Below are positions 12,071 through 22,647 of a stretch of 64,000 nt of DNA, one piece after another (within the stretch, counting starts at the first letter, position 1; each line of letters starts with the position of its first letter). The DNA is from Thelonectria olida (Eukaryota; Ascomycota; Sordariomycetes; Hypocreales; Nectriaceae). Made by a program: the position numbers and the translations under genes. The notes under the pieces were generated by a model, which saw only the letters and a list, made by a program, of their open reading frames with translations, was not told the origin of the DNA and ran no database searches. Location: positions 1,922,001 through 1,986,000 of the forward strand of contig JAGPYM010000005.1 in assembly GCA_020736575.1 (NCBI GenBank). The letters are read 5' to 3'.

Positions 12071-13242
12071 TCACTCGTAAACCTGGCCCTGAGAATGCTT
12101 CTTCAGCAGTTTTAGGGAGTTCCGTCGCAGGTTTTCGGGCGCAACCTTTGATCCCCTCGAATTTGTGCTAACATACTTGGAATACGCCAGAACCACGGCA
12201 TCAATTGCGTATTGCGGCGCATAGGGAAAGTCGGAACCGAACAAAATGTGATCAGAGCTTGCAAAGTCCAGCAGTCCATCCAGTTGGGCCGCACTCGTAC
12301 TCAAAGCGATATCGTAGTAGAAGCGGGAAAAGTCCTTCTTGGCTTGTATGATGTTGACTTTGGCCAAGCTTGCCACACTCGATATGGCCAAGGCATTGAT
12401 GGCTCGGCTTCCGACAAAAGGAACGGTACCGCCAGCATGAGAAAGAATGATGTCGATATCAGGACAGGCGCGGAATGTCCCAGTCATAACTAGGTCGACG
12501 GCCGCCCGAGTCGTGGCTAGAGGATAGTCGACGATGGGTTGCGGGATCGCTGGACCGATTAGGTGAGGGGTGACATCGAGCACCGAGGGATGGAGGAAGA
12601 CCAAGGCCTTGTAGTATTGCAGCTTTGCCCAAATGGGAGCAAACTCGGCATCTCCAAGCAGTTTACCTCCATAGCTAGTGAAGATGGTAACACCAACACA
12701 AAGCTTTTGTTCCTTGTAGAGAAAGTCGAGCTCGGCTAATGTGCCGTTGACGTCCTGCAAATCGGGAAGGGCTCCAAAGAAACCAATGTTCGCTTTGCGG
12801 TTTCTGGACGTCGCATATCCGCCCAAGTTCTCGTTGAGGGTGCGAGCTAGCTTTCGAGCTGCCTCTCCTGTTCCAGCAATGGGAACGCCGGGCGAGGACA
12901 CTGAGAGGATGCCTTTGTTCAATTAGTCTGTGTTCTCGTAAAAGTCAAATGTTGCTTTCAAATACCAAGCGATGTTCCAATCGACTTCATAGATTTGACA
13001 GCCTCATCAAGTGACCAAGAGGGTGTAGGATACCCGGACGGGTCTCCGCCAGCCGCTGCCAAGGCATCGAGATATGCAGGCGGAAGGGAATGGAAGTGCG
13101 TGTCGATGCGGTCACCGAACACAACAGAAGAAAATGCTGCGAAAGCGTAAAGGAGCACACGAAACGGAGCCATGGCGATAATTGAAAGGGGGACGATTGC
13201 TAATGCCGTGTAGAGGAGCGAGCGACTGCTGAGCATTCGCAT
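12071..13242 (-). CDS. Amidohydrolase-family (ACMSD-like) enzyme with N-terminal membrane anchor
   Basis: Exons 13242-12966 and 12912-12071 give 372 residues. The family (amidohydrolase 2) holds metal-dependent decarboxylases and hydrolases such as aminocarboxymuconate-semialdehyde and 6-methylsalicylate decarboxylases. Visible metal or active-site elements are the HxH motif DTHFHS near residue 50, VFLHPS, LSHAGG, and FGSDFPY with the late Asp. The N-terminus is unusual: about 40 hydrophobic residues (LLYTALAIVPLSIIAMAPF...) before the HxH strand look like a signal anchor, while the classical enzymes are cytosolic. A second ATG two codons downstream is possible. It is divergent from the P450, with 440 bp between them holding a CGG-N7-CCG site. 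Decarboxylation versus C-N or C-C hydrolysis cannot be told. Confidence 0.85.
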
Positions 13243-13483
13243 CTTGTTGCATTTGCCGTCGATACGATTTTTATGTGCTGCTGTCTCTGTGCAGCTTCTC
13301 CTGGCTTGGTGGATTCAATTCTTCCAAGAGATTACTGGACATGGGGGTTCTCCCTTTGCAGATTCTATCTCGCAATGGGTCCCTTCTCCCAGCAGACTCC
13401 TGAGATGTCGGCTTCGTCCATTCCCTGCTGGAGAATAGTCGGCATCATCCCGCCCCGTATCGGTGGAGAGCGAGCGGAGTTGA

Positions 13484-13496
13484 CGGATCGATTCCG
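13484..13496. promoter_or_regulatory. CGGA-N5-TCCG site between amidohydrolase and P450
   Basis: CGGATCGATTCCG matches the N7 spacing and the A/T inner bases of the palindrome in front of the regulator at 9448. It lies 242 bp from the amidohydrolase start and 187 bp from the P450 start, in a divergent promoter (13243-13682) that holds no other gene. Confidence 0.5.
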
Positions 13497-13682
13497 ATGC
13501 CGGATTGCCGCCCTAGGGACCATTCCGACAGATCCGCTTTGGAGCACACGACGTGTGTTCTCCTACGTTCATAGTGTGTGAATCAAGGATAATTAAGTTG
13601 CGGGCATATCACTTTTCGGCTTGAGGTCGAAATAGTCCGAAAACTACTGCGCAAAGACCGCTTTAACCGCCATCGAGAAACC

Positions 13683-15402
13683 ATGATTAGCCAAATTCAC
13701 CGACACCTTCATCACTTGGACCGAGAAACCCGGATCTTGTTCTTTTGTGTCATTTCCTTGGCAATTGGTGTGATTTTCCTAGCCTTCGTGGTGGTCTACT
13801 TCAAGCCAGTTGGGAAACGACGTTTGAAAGACGGGCAGAAGTCTCTTCTCCCTCCTGGCCCACGGGGGTTACCGATCATTGGGTCCTTACACAAGTTGGA
13901 ACAAGCACGACATGACCCAGATCACAAATTTGTAGGTCAAGTCAAGTTATCTTAGATTCCAGCCTGGTGAGAAATGCTGACAAGATCGCGTACAGCTTCT
14001 CCAACTCGCCCACTATGGTGAAATGACGACTCTCCATCTCGGCGCCAAAACTTGGATCTTTCTCAATTCCCACCGCGTTGTTTCTGAGATTATCGCTAAG
14101 CGAGGAAATGCGACAAATACACGTTCTCCTATGCCCATATCGAGCGGCATTGTCAGTCATGGCCGGCGGTCCCTCATTCTTCCCCAGGAAACATGGCTGG
14201 AGCGGCGTCGCGTGATGCACAGCCTGCTCAGCGGCAGTGCCTTGAAGCAATATGGAGAGTGGCAAGAGCTTGAAAGCACTCAAATGATGGCCGAGTATTT
14301 GTTGAAGCCTCGTCTCTGGTACAAACACCATTATCGATATGCAAATTCTGTTGTCCATCGCATTACCCTTGGCGAGCGTCTCACCAAGTCGACGCAGGAA
14401 CTCGCAGATCTCCAAGATTGCGTCACCTTCTTTGTGGGCAGCATCGGATCCAGCGTCATCGACTGGTTTCCGGATCTTGCAAAATTGCCCAAGTTTATGC
14501 AATTTTGGCGGCCCCAGTGGGAGGCGCTGGCAGAATGGAACTACAACGTTTACAACTCATGGTGGGCACCTGCGAGGAAGCAGGTCGAGGACGGGACTGC
14601 ACCTCCATCATTTGTGCGAGACGTGCTTTTGAACAAAGAAACCAAGTACAGGGGCGACGATGAAGATTGTATGTATGTTGCTATGCAACTGATCGAGGCA
14701 GGGAGCGACACGACTCGAGAGGCGCTCAACATCATGGTCATGGCGATTTTGGAGTATCCCGAGCCATTTCTCAAAGCCAGGGCCGAAATTGACCAAGTTT
14801 GCGGCATTGGAGAGAATGCACGCCTACCAGTTCTCTCAGACATGGATGATTTGCGATTCATCGGCGCGATAGCCAAGGAAATCTTACGCTGGCGGCCCAT
14901 TTTCATCCTTACTCCGGACCACGTTGCGTCACAAGACATCGAGTTTGAGGGATACCGGTTCCCGGCTGGCACTGGCTTCGTGATTAACGAAGTCCCGGTT
15001 GCCAATGAGTGTGACAACCCGGGTGCTTTTTATCCAGAGAGATGGATGAACGGCCATGAGACAGACATTAGCCACGGGCTATGGCAATTTGGCGGTGGGC
15101 GGCGGATTTGCGTTGGTTATCGGTTGGCGCAGAGAAGTCTCTTCATCAACATTGCGAGGCTCGTCCAATGTGTGGACTTTAAACCGGTCAGTCCTCACTC
15201 CTCAATATCGAATTCGACCTGGTGCTAACAATACACGCAGGATGGGCCGTATAACCCGAGAATTCTCAACCAAGAATCGACAGAGGAGCCCTTTCCAGTA
15301 AAGGCTACCATCCGCAGCAAGGCTTATGAAAAGCTAATCCTCGAAGAGGCTATCAGGGCTGGAGTGCTGGATGATGCTGCAGTGGATCGAGAATCGGCAT
15401 GA
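13683..15402 (+). CDS. Cytochrome P450 monooxygenase
   Basis: Exons 13683-13931, 13996-15186 and 15241-15402 give 533 residues. An N-terminal membrane helix (ILFFCVISLAIGVIFLAFVV) is followed by the proline hinge PPGPRGLPIIG. The I-helix oxygen-activation motif is EAGSDTTREA at about residue 315, the ExxR motif KEILRW at about 377, PERW, and the heme loop FGGGRRICVG at about 451 with the axial Cys. This is an ER-bound class II enzyme. The overall pattern resembles fungal group-I P450s of the O-methylsterigmatocystin oxidoreductase type, but that similarity does not name a substrate. It probably does the first hydroxylation in the pathway suggested by its neighbours. Confidence 0.93.
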
Positions 15403-15752
15403 TAGAACTTGGGTGACTGGCATGACACGAAGTTAGGCACTGAAAAGCTAAAGCTATGAGCACTTCAAGATTGATTGTATTTGCCACTCTGTCTAGTGTA
15501 GATGTTGGGTCAATATTTCGGATTTCTCCTCGCTCTGTGTGATATTACCTCCGGGATAGGTATATGGTGCGTGATGGTTGTTGTTATCTTGCCTAATGAG
15601 ACTTGCTACAAGTCACTAAATGAACCGAGGTCTTAAAGTTCCTAACAGTTTCACACCGACGACCAGCGGCTATCACGTATCAGCCCTGGACGAAGATCAT
15701 GAGTAAAAATCATCATAAATCAACGCAGCGAAATTGAGCTGGTAGAAGGGCA

Positions 15753-15838
15753 CGGAAAGCATCCGTCGCATCTACGGACTGGAGCCGCGTCTCCGACAAA
15801 ACATTTTGCTGCCCTCCACGCAGAACGGAGGCACTCCG
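15753..15838. promoter_or_regulatory. Three CGG-N7-CCG sites in the SDR promoter
   Basis: Three inverted CGG pairs, all with exactly 7 bases between, sit within 86 bp: 15753-15765 (CGGAAAGCATCCG), 15775-15787 (CGGACTGGAGCCG) and 15826-15838 (CGGAGGCACTCCG). The first and third share the CGGA-N5-TCCG form. They lie 110-200 bp before the SDR start. Otherwise 15403-15948 holds no gene I can see. Confidence 0.6.
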
Positions 15839-15948
15839 GCGTCCCAGCATCAGCCATTTTGTTTAATGTCCCGGAGTAGGCCTAATAATTAGAATATGTC
15901 CCCTACTTGTCTACATTCGTGACATGTATTTTCAACATCAGATTCAAA

Positions 15949-17184
15949 ATGAACTTTCTTCGTGGTCTCCCAATGTCTACTTCACGAGAAGGATTCACGT
16001 TTGACCTTGTTGGTCGGATCACTTGGGAAACTCTCTTAAACCCCGTCGTCATCATTCCGATTGTCTTTGGCATCCACTGCGGTCCATTCAATGGCTTCAC
16101 ACTTACAGACTGGAGCCCAGTATTAGGTCGGATTCGGATCATTTTATACGTTTCTGGTGTCTGTGGCATATTCTTGCGCGTTATCGACCTTTTCAACCGT
16201 CGATATAACAACAACTGGACAAAGAACTCGGACTGGGAATGGCAGAAAGAGATTGTGGTCATCACTGGAGGAAGCAGTGGCATTGGTGCCAGCCTGGCCC
16301 AGCAGCTTCTCAGTCGAAATGCCCATACCAAGATTGTCATCATCGATTACATGCCGTTAACTTGGGAACCAGCAAAGATGTTGCACGTCCATTTTTACCA
16401 ATGTGACCTCAGCGACTCTTCTCAGATTCGTACTACATGCGAAATTATTCGCCAAGAGGTTGGTCAGCCCACGGTTCTGATTAACAACGCTGGGATTTGT
16501 CGCGGTTTCACCGTCTGTGAAGGCTCATACGCTGATGTTGAGGTTACCATCCGGACAAACCTCATCGCGCCTTTCTTACTCATTAAAGAGTTTCTACCAA
16601 GTATGGTGCAAAGCAATCACGGCCATATCGTCAACATTAGCTCAATGAGCGCACTCCTTCCACCAAGTAAGGTAGCCGACTACGCCGCGACAAAGGCAGG
16701 CTTGATAGCTCTGCACGAGGTTGTTAATTACCGATCCCTGCTCCCGATATTTGATTTGGTCGCAGCTGACTCATTCCAGGCCCTTCAACTCGAACTGAAA
16801 TATGCACACAAGGCCCCGAGAGTACGGCTTTCACTCGCCATTTTCAGTTTCATCCGCACGCCTCTCTTCGACGGCGAAACAAACCAGTCCCAGTTCTGGT
16901 TCCCACTCCTGGACGTAGAGACTGTGAGCGAGACACTTGCAGAGACTCTCTACGGGGGATACGGTAAAACTATATACATGCCTGGAATCATGCGTTACGT
17001 CGCGATAATGGTATTTGTGCATATGTCTGAGAGATGTGAGGTGAGGCTAACCTGTAGTCAGAAAGGAGGGCCAGAGTGGATGTGGCGTGTCATTAGGGAG
17101 GAGACGAGAAATTTGGGCGTGAATTTCCGGGGGAGACAGAAGTTGAACCCAAAGACAGGTGGTTTGACGGCATCTGAGGTATGA
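15949..17184 (+). CDS. Membrane-anchored short-chain dehydrogenase/reductase
   Basis: Exons 15949-16719 and 16780-17184 give 391 residues. The start is the ATG of MNFLRGLPMSTSREG. Two hydrophobic N-terminal segments (VVIIPIVFGIHC and IRIILYVSGVCGIFLRVI) precede a classical SDR fold: TGGSSGIG cofactor loop at about residue 106, NNAG, NISSM with the catalytic Ser, and YAATK with the catalytic Tyr and Lys near residue 245. This layout resembles retinol dehydrogenase 10 and 17-beta-HSD 11/13 (SDR16C). The 60 bp intron is a multiple of three and has no stop, so it can be read through; splicing restores LHEALQLELK. A further small intron near 17010-17060 is possible but not resolved. Likely oxidises a lipophilic alcohol to a ketone. 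Confidence 0.87.
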   Translation: MNFLRGLPMSTSREGFTFDLVGRITWETLLNPVVIIPIVFGIHCGPFNGFTLTDWSPVLGRIRIILYVSGVCGIFLRVIDLFNRRYNNNWTKNSDWEWQKEIVVITGGSSGIGASLAQQLLSRNAHTKIVIIDYMPLTWEPAKMLHVHFYQCDLSDSSQIRTTCEIIRQEVGQPTVLINNAGICRGFTVCEGSYADVEVTIRTNLIAPFLLIKEFLPSMVQSNHGHIVNISSMSALLPPSKVADYAATKAGLIALHEVVNYRSLLPIFDLVAADSFQALQLELKYAHKAPRVRLSLAIFSFIRTPLFDGETNQSQFWFPLLDVETVSETLAETLYGGYGKTIYMPGIMRYVAIMVFVHMSERCEVRLTCSQKGGPEWMWRVIREETRNLGVNFRGRQKLNPKTGGLTASEV

Positions 17185-18043
17185 GGACGACTTGGAGATG
17201 GAGGTAGATTTTCTTAGAAGATGTGACCGAGTAGGCTTTTGGTAACAGGCACTCATTCCTACTTTAAACTCACTGTGCTATCATTGGGCCAAGAGGCAGT
17301 TGGCTCATCCTCCCTAGGCATAAAAATCTACCTTGATGTAAAGTACCTCCATCGTGTCGAAGTCAGTAATGCACAAAAACGCCGTAAAGTTCGTGACGGG
17401 GATTACCGATTGGTCGATGACGAACTCGTGATGCCTCAGCAAACTTTCAAACTGAATCCCTCTAGACAAAAGCAGATTTCAGAATATTATTTGAGTTCTC
17501 AAAATTCAACTTGCACTACACACTAAGCAAACCGGAACAGTCCATGCCTCTTGAGAGCCCTTTGTTTTTATTGTGTCACATTGATATCGCAATAAAAGTT
17601 CGAGAGCGGTCCGGTAGCAAAGGAAATGAATAAACATTCCACCAGATCAGACATACAACACAATAGCATCTGTCGTTGGATCGGTCCTTGGGATACGAGA
17701 ACGGATCGTCTGAAGCCCCCGATGGACTCGGCGCCAGGCCACTCCGAACCTTCGGAACCAACCCGAAGCATACAAAGAAGGGTTTTTTAAGAATCAACCG
17801 AAATAACTGCCGGCGCTGGTCTCTCAACGACCCGAACCTCGGAAGAGTCCAAAGCTTCATTCGGTTGGGCGTCATTGATCTCCTGTGCGCCTCAGTAGGG
17901 AGGGCTCCGACTTCCCCGCGAATGTCACACTCGGATCCTCGTAGAAGTTGTCACATGAACGATACTTATCTAGGGGTAGAATAATATTCATAAAAGGCCG
18001 AGACTTATCATTGTGCCATCAAAATCAAATTGTTTCTCCAATC
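17185..18043. other. Intergenic stretch without a recognisable gene
   Basis: Short open frames here (for example 17239-17526) show no family features. A CGG-N6-CCG pair at about 17397-17408 differs in spacing from the cluster sites. This must hold the promoter of the flavin monooxygenase gene. Confidence 0.5.
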
Positions 18044-19870
18044 ATGGGGCCTGACAAACGGACAGATCGCAACTACAGTCAGTTTGCCTGCATCGGCAGT
18101 GGATTCTCGGCCATTGGTCTGGGAGCTACACTGCAACGGTGGTATGGCATTGATGACATCAGATTCTTTGAGAGAAATGCTGAGCTTGGTGGTACATGGT
18201 TCAAGAGCAAATACCCAGGTATGCCACGCATAAGCTTACGTATAGTCCCTGCTGACCATCAAGGGTGCGCATGCGATGTTCCAAGCGCACTCTACAGCTA
18301 CTCTTTTGAACCAAATCCAAACTGGACTCGAGTTTTGCCGTCTTCCGACGAACTTTGGGAGTACCTCAACGGAGTAGCCGACAAGTACTCCCTGCGCCCG
18401 AAGATGGCATTTGGCACGGATGTCGAGAAATGCGAATGGGTTGAGGAAAAGAAGCGATGGCGATTGCATGTCCGCCACTTGAAGACAGATCACATCTTCC
18501 TCTACGAGTGCCAGTTTCTCTTCGCCGCTACTGGCCAACTAGTTCAACCGCGAGAGCTTGATGTTCCCGGGGCACAAAACTTCAAAGGTTCTATTTTTCA
18601 CTCCTCTCAGTGGAAGAGCGACGTCGAACTTGAGGACAAGAATGTGGTTGTCTTTGGGAATGGCTGCACAGCTGCTCAGATTGTCCCATCCATTGTGGAC
18701 AAGACAAAACATCTTACCCAAGTCATCCGGTCCAAACACTGGATCCTTCCGCCAATTGACTCGGCGTATACCGACGCGATGCGGCTGATATTCAAGTACA
18801 TACCCGGAAGCCTCGCGATACAGCGCTTCATCGTTTTCTTGACAGCGGAGAATGAGCTCAGGGCATTCCCTATGACAAGATCTGGCGCTCGCTTCCGACA
18901 GAGGCGCCGGGCCCAGGCCGAGGACTACATGAGGTCTACGGCGCCTACCAAGTATCATGACCTCTTGATACCGGACTTCGAAATAGGGTGCAGGCGAAGA
19001 ATCTTTGATTCAGGTTACCTGCAAAGCTTACACTCCGAAAACTTGACCTTGACGGATGAACGAGCCTTGGAAATTGTACCAGACGGAGTCAAAACTAACA
19101 ATGGCCTCATCGAAGCCGACGTCATAATCATGGCTAATGGCTACGTTACCAACAAATTTGTCCCTGGTATTGACATTGTTGGACGGGAGGGAAGTTTACT
19201 CAACCATTGGGAGTCATTCGGGGGCGCTGAGGCATACAATTGCTCCGTCATGGGCGGATTCCCGAACTTCTTCATCTTGCTTGGTCAGTTGATATGAAAC
19301 GAAAGACTTCTCAGCTGAAAACTGAAGCTGACGCGACACACCTACATAGGCCCAAACGCAGCAACCGGCCACACGTCTGCTATCATGGCTGCCGAAAACA
19401 GCATCAACTTTGCCTTGCGCATCATCCGTCCTCTCCTCGATGGCCAGGGAGAAGTTATTGACCTTAAGCGGAAGGCAGAAGAGCTTTACGTCGACCGCAT
19501 CCAGGATAACCTTTCAAAGACAGTCTGGAATTCCGGGTGTCAAAGCTGGTACATCGAGGAAACGACGAAGCCAGGCAAGACATGGAACTCGATGAGTTAT
19601 CCTTACTCACAGGCTCACTTCTGGTACCGATCTCTATTCCCAACGTGGAGTGATTGGAAGATTACAGTCAGTCGCACAGCAAAACCGTGGCCGTATTGAA
19701 CTCAGAGCTGACTTAATCAGGGTACGAAGAAACGCAGGAACCCTTCGTCCTTTCTTCGACTGCTTCTCGGTATAATGGTTTTTGTGGGAGGGGTATTTTC
19801 CATTGCTCTTTACTATCTCAGACAGAGGGACCAGTGTGGTCTCAGCACCTTCGTCTACCAACGCTCATGA
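18044..19870 (+). CDS. Baeyer-Villiger-type flavin monooxygenase with C-terminal membrane helix
   Basis: Exons 18044-18218, 18264-19283, 19350-19666 and 19721-19870 give 553 residues. The FAD Rossmann motif is CIGSGFSAIG near residue 18, followed by GGTWF and KYPG. The Baeyer-Villiger fingerprint is FKGSIFHSSQW at about residue 165 (FxGxxxHxxxW kept, last residue Lys instead of Pro/Asp). A second NADPH Rossmann follows (VVVFGNGCTAAQ), then the late GPNAATGHTS motif. The 45 bp first intron is frame-neutral. The last exon adds a hydrophobic helix (LRLLLGIMVFVGGVFSIALYY), so the enzyme is probably tail-anchored. It would convert a ketone to an ester or lactone, fitting an SDR before it and an esterase-type hydrolase after it. 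Confidence 0.9.
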
Positions 19871-20372
19871 AGAATCTAGGTGCTGGCATTTGAACGACTT
19901 ATCTGGTGAGGTTCTTTGAAACTACTCGAGAGGAGCGAGTTCGATATTATTCCATAGTGCTCTAGAATATAACGAACGATTCCACTGTGTTCTTTTGAGA
20001 GAGCCCGCAATGCCAATCTTACAAACTATCAGGTGACGGCGTATCTGGGTAGTTCAAGTAAAGAAGGACGTAAATAATACATTTCAATCTACTCGTGCAC
20101 TATTTTCGACTGTCTTAATATCCATGATCCACGACAAGTAACAAGAACGCGACCCGGCGACATTAGGCTAACCTCGGGATTGTCCAGACCCGAGAAGAGG
20201 ATCAAGTTTGAGCTCGTGAGATCATCACCTCGAACAAAACATGACGAGAAAACTATTCAATGACTTGAAAACCTTCTCAAGGTGGATAAACATAGTCCGA
20301 TGATCCGAAATCTGCTCCATGAGGATAATCGATATGAGCGCCAACATCCAAGCTTACAATGCCCAGTCAACC
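19871..20372. other. Intergenic stretch, convergent gene ends
   Basis: Lies between the 3' ends of the monooxygenase and the alpha/beta hydrolase. No gene, RNA or repeat is apparent. Confidence 0.5.
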
Positions 20373-21600
20373 CTACAAAGCTTGACAATCCGCAACCAAC
20401 AGACTTGCAAACCATTTCTTCATCGCCTGCATACACTTGCCGATTCGCTCTTCCTGGCCCTCGAGCAGAATAAAATCGTGTGCCTGGTTCTCCTGTATCT
20501 CAAACTGCACTCTTATCGCAGGACTTGAGTGCCGCACCTCCTGCACAAAGGCAATGGCTTGATCTCGAAAAACTTCGTGTTGTCCGGCTGTGACATAAAG
20601 ATGACTCATGACCGTTTCAAGCTCACCGAGACAGGAATCTTCCATGTCAAGCGGAAATGCGACTCCAGCAGACCCGTGCACTATTTCCTTGGTACATTTG
20701 CACCCTAACAGCTCTGTGGTAGACCTGTCAACACTCGAGGCTGATAGCATGTCGATCCAACCGTTCTCTAAAAATGAGGCGCTATTCGTCTGCCACGTCA
20801 GCAATGGGGAGACAAGGAAGCATCCTCCGAGAGGAGAAGAAAGCTCAGTGTGCCAAATCGTTGGTTGAGGCTGGACAAAATGGCACAGCAGTTGAGCTGC
20901 GAGATTTGCTCCGGCAGAGTCTCCGCCAATGATGAGATCCTGTGGTTGGATACCCAACGAGAGGAGATGTGCCAAGCCAGCGGCAGCTTGGCGTAGCTGG
21001 ACAGGATACCTTGCATGAGGACAGAGAGTGTACTCGAGCACTGCTACTGCAACCTCTACATTCATCTCGATGCCGGTCTCGATATAGGCCTGCCAGCACC
21101 ACTCCAAGTGCCCGGGTCGTAAAGGCGCAAAGTATCCACCTCCATGAAAGAAGTAAACAACCTTTTGTGCCTTTCGGTAGTCACCCAGCCAGAGAAGCGA
21201 AGCGCCCGATTCCCCCAGAGATTCCACGTGGTAGCTAAGCCTCTCCATAACCGGTTTGTCATTTTTCTTGTGCGCTTTCAAGGTTCTGCGTTGTATCCAA
21301 GCCTCATAGGCATCTTTCGTCGACAGTGATAGATACTGAATCTGGCGAGGGGAAAAACTGCGTAGGACTACTTTGATGACTGCGCAGGTGAGGAACAATC
21401 GTGGTGGAATCCCTCGAGCCAAGGCGATGAAGAACGAACGCAATACTGTTGCTAGAATCTGCCATGGCGCTGCAAATACAAGGTTTGTAAGCCAAAGGTT
21501 GCAGTTTGGCTTGAGCCGTCGCTTTTGTCTAGAACATACCCAGGAAAGTCAGGCGAAACGCTAAGCGTAACTTCTCGGTGATGGAAAGTCCAGAAGTCAT
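20373..21600 (-). CDS. Alpha/beta hydrolase, HSL-type esterase/lipase
   Basis: Exons 21600-21540 and 21469-20373 give 385 residues. The first exon (MTSGLSITEKLRLAF...) is short; its GTATGT donor and the TTTGCAG acceptor join to give LTFLAPWQIL. The oxyanion motif HGGG is at about residue 129, the nucleophile elbow GDSAG has Ser near 205, and the late His is in AHDFI. These mark the hormone-sensitive-lipase family. The N-terminal 60 residues are strongly hydrophobic, suggesting membrane attachment. It would hydrolyse esters or open lactones, the expected step after a Baeyer-Villiger oxidation. A CGG-N7-CCG pair lies 129 bp upstream of its start. Confidence 0.9.
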
Positions 21601-21728
21601 TTGAGATGATTTGAGGTGAGTGAGGATGAGATCTTGCGCATTATTGAGACAGGTGTGCACGTCAACAAAGAATGCGTCATTGGATTTATCAATATATTTT
21701 GTTGCTAGCCTGCTGCTCTTATTCTATT

Positions 21729-21741
21729 CGGAACGGCCCCG
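21729..21741. promoter_or_regulatory. CGG-N7-CCG pair upstream of the alpha/beta hydrolase
   Basis: CGGAACGGCCCCG keeps the CGG-N7-CCG spacing but only the left half has the CGGA form. It lies 129 bp upstream of the hydrolase start. The site is weaker than the other cluster sites. Confidence 0.35.
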
Positions 21742-22647
21742 ATACCGAGGGTCAATCGTTTTGCAACGGCCATTTAACCTGAAGACAGGCCTAGCTCAGG
21801 TAAGAAGCTTTAACTATTTGGGTGCTGGGCCTAGATGATTATCTCAAACAGATGTCAGAGTTGCTCTTCCACGCATCACTTACCTCGGTGACCGGAGCAA
21901 GAGTAAAGTCACGTACCTCTCTGTGAACAAAAAAAAAAAAGGAACTATGCCGTTCGGACTTTTCGGGGTTTCAATTGTGTTCCACTTTGCTCGACTTGTC
22001 CAATGAAGAGAGTCCCGACATGTTCACATGTGACGATGTCGATTATCTCGTATTTATCGGATAGCCTGAATGCCTTCAGTCAAGCCTCGGTTCGCTGCTC
22101 ACAAGCATCTCAGAGTCGGTCACTTGACCACGCCACCCTCCGACGGCCTCGTGCCGAGCCCAAAGACGGACCATGTCGGGACGCCTCCGTAGTCTCGGCA
22201 CTCGATCAGAATTACTTCAACGAAAACTCGTTCAGCAGGTATCATTAGACGACTCAATTCCTCACTCTTACTGCTGGCTATGATCCTCCGCTTCCCACTT
22301 CGTTACTAAATCATCGGTTTCTCCAAACCCCATTCTGAGAGGCATCCCGTGTATCTCCGGGTATCAATACCAAATTCTGACTCTGCCAAGATCTTGGCCA
22401 GCTCCAAAGGATGCACCCTTCCGGTAGTCGAAGCCCCCGAGCCAAACCGTTCTTGTCTTTCCCCCATCGTCAATCCTCGACTACTCTCCATTTAGATTCC
22501 TCGGGCACACCACCACCCCTAACGGCTTTGCCTGCAGGTGCTCCAACGCATCCAATTGCCGTTCTTCCTGGCCCACCATTCAACATACCGTCCTTTCATC
22601 ATGTCTCCTTGTTTGAAATACGGTAATGAGATGTCCTGAAATTCACC
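21742..22647. other. Intergenic, promoter of the arrestin-like gene
   Basis: No convincing gene. A run of 12 A is present at about 21930. Small open frames show no family features. Confidence 0.45.

Noticed and set aside
17239..17984. Small plus-strand frames between the SDR and the monooxygenase
   Set aside because: No family features and no splice sites that extend them.
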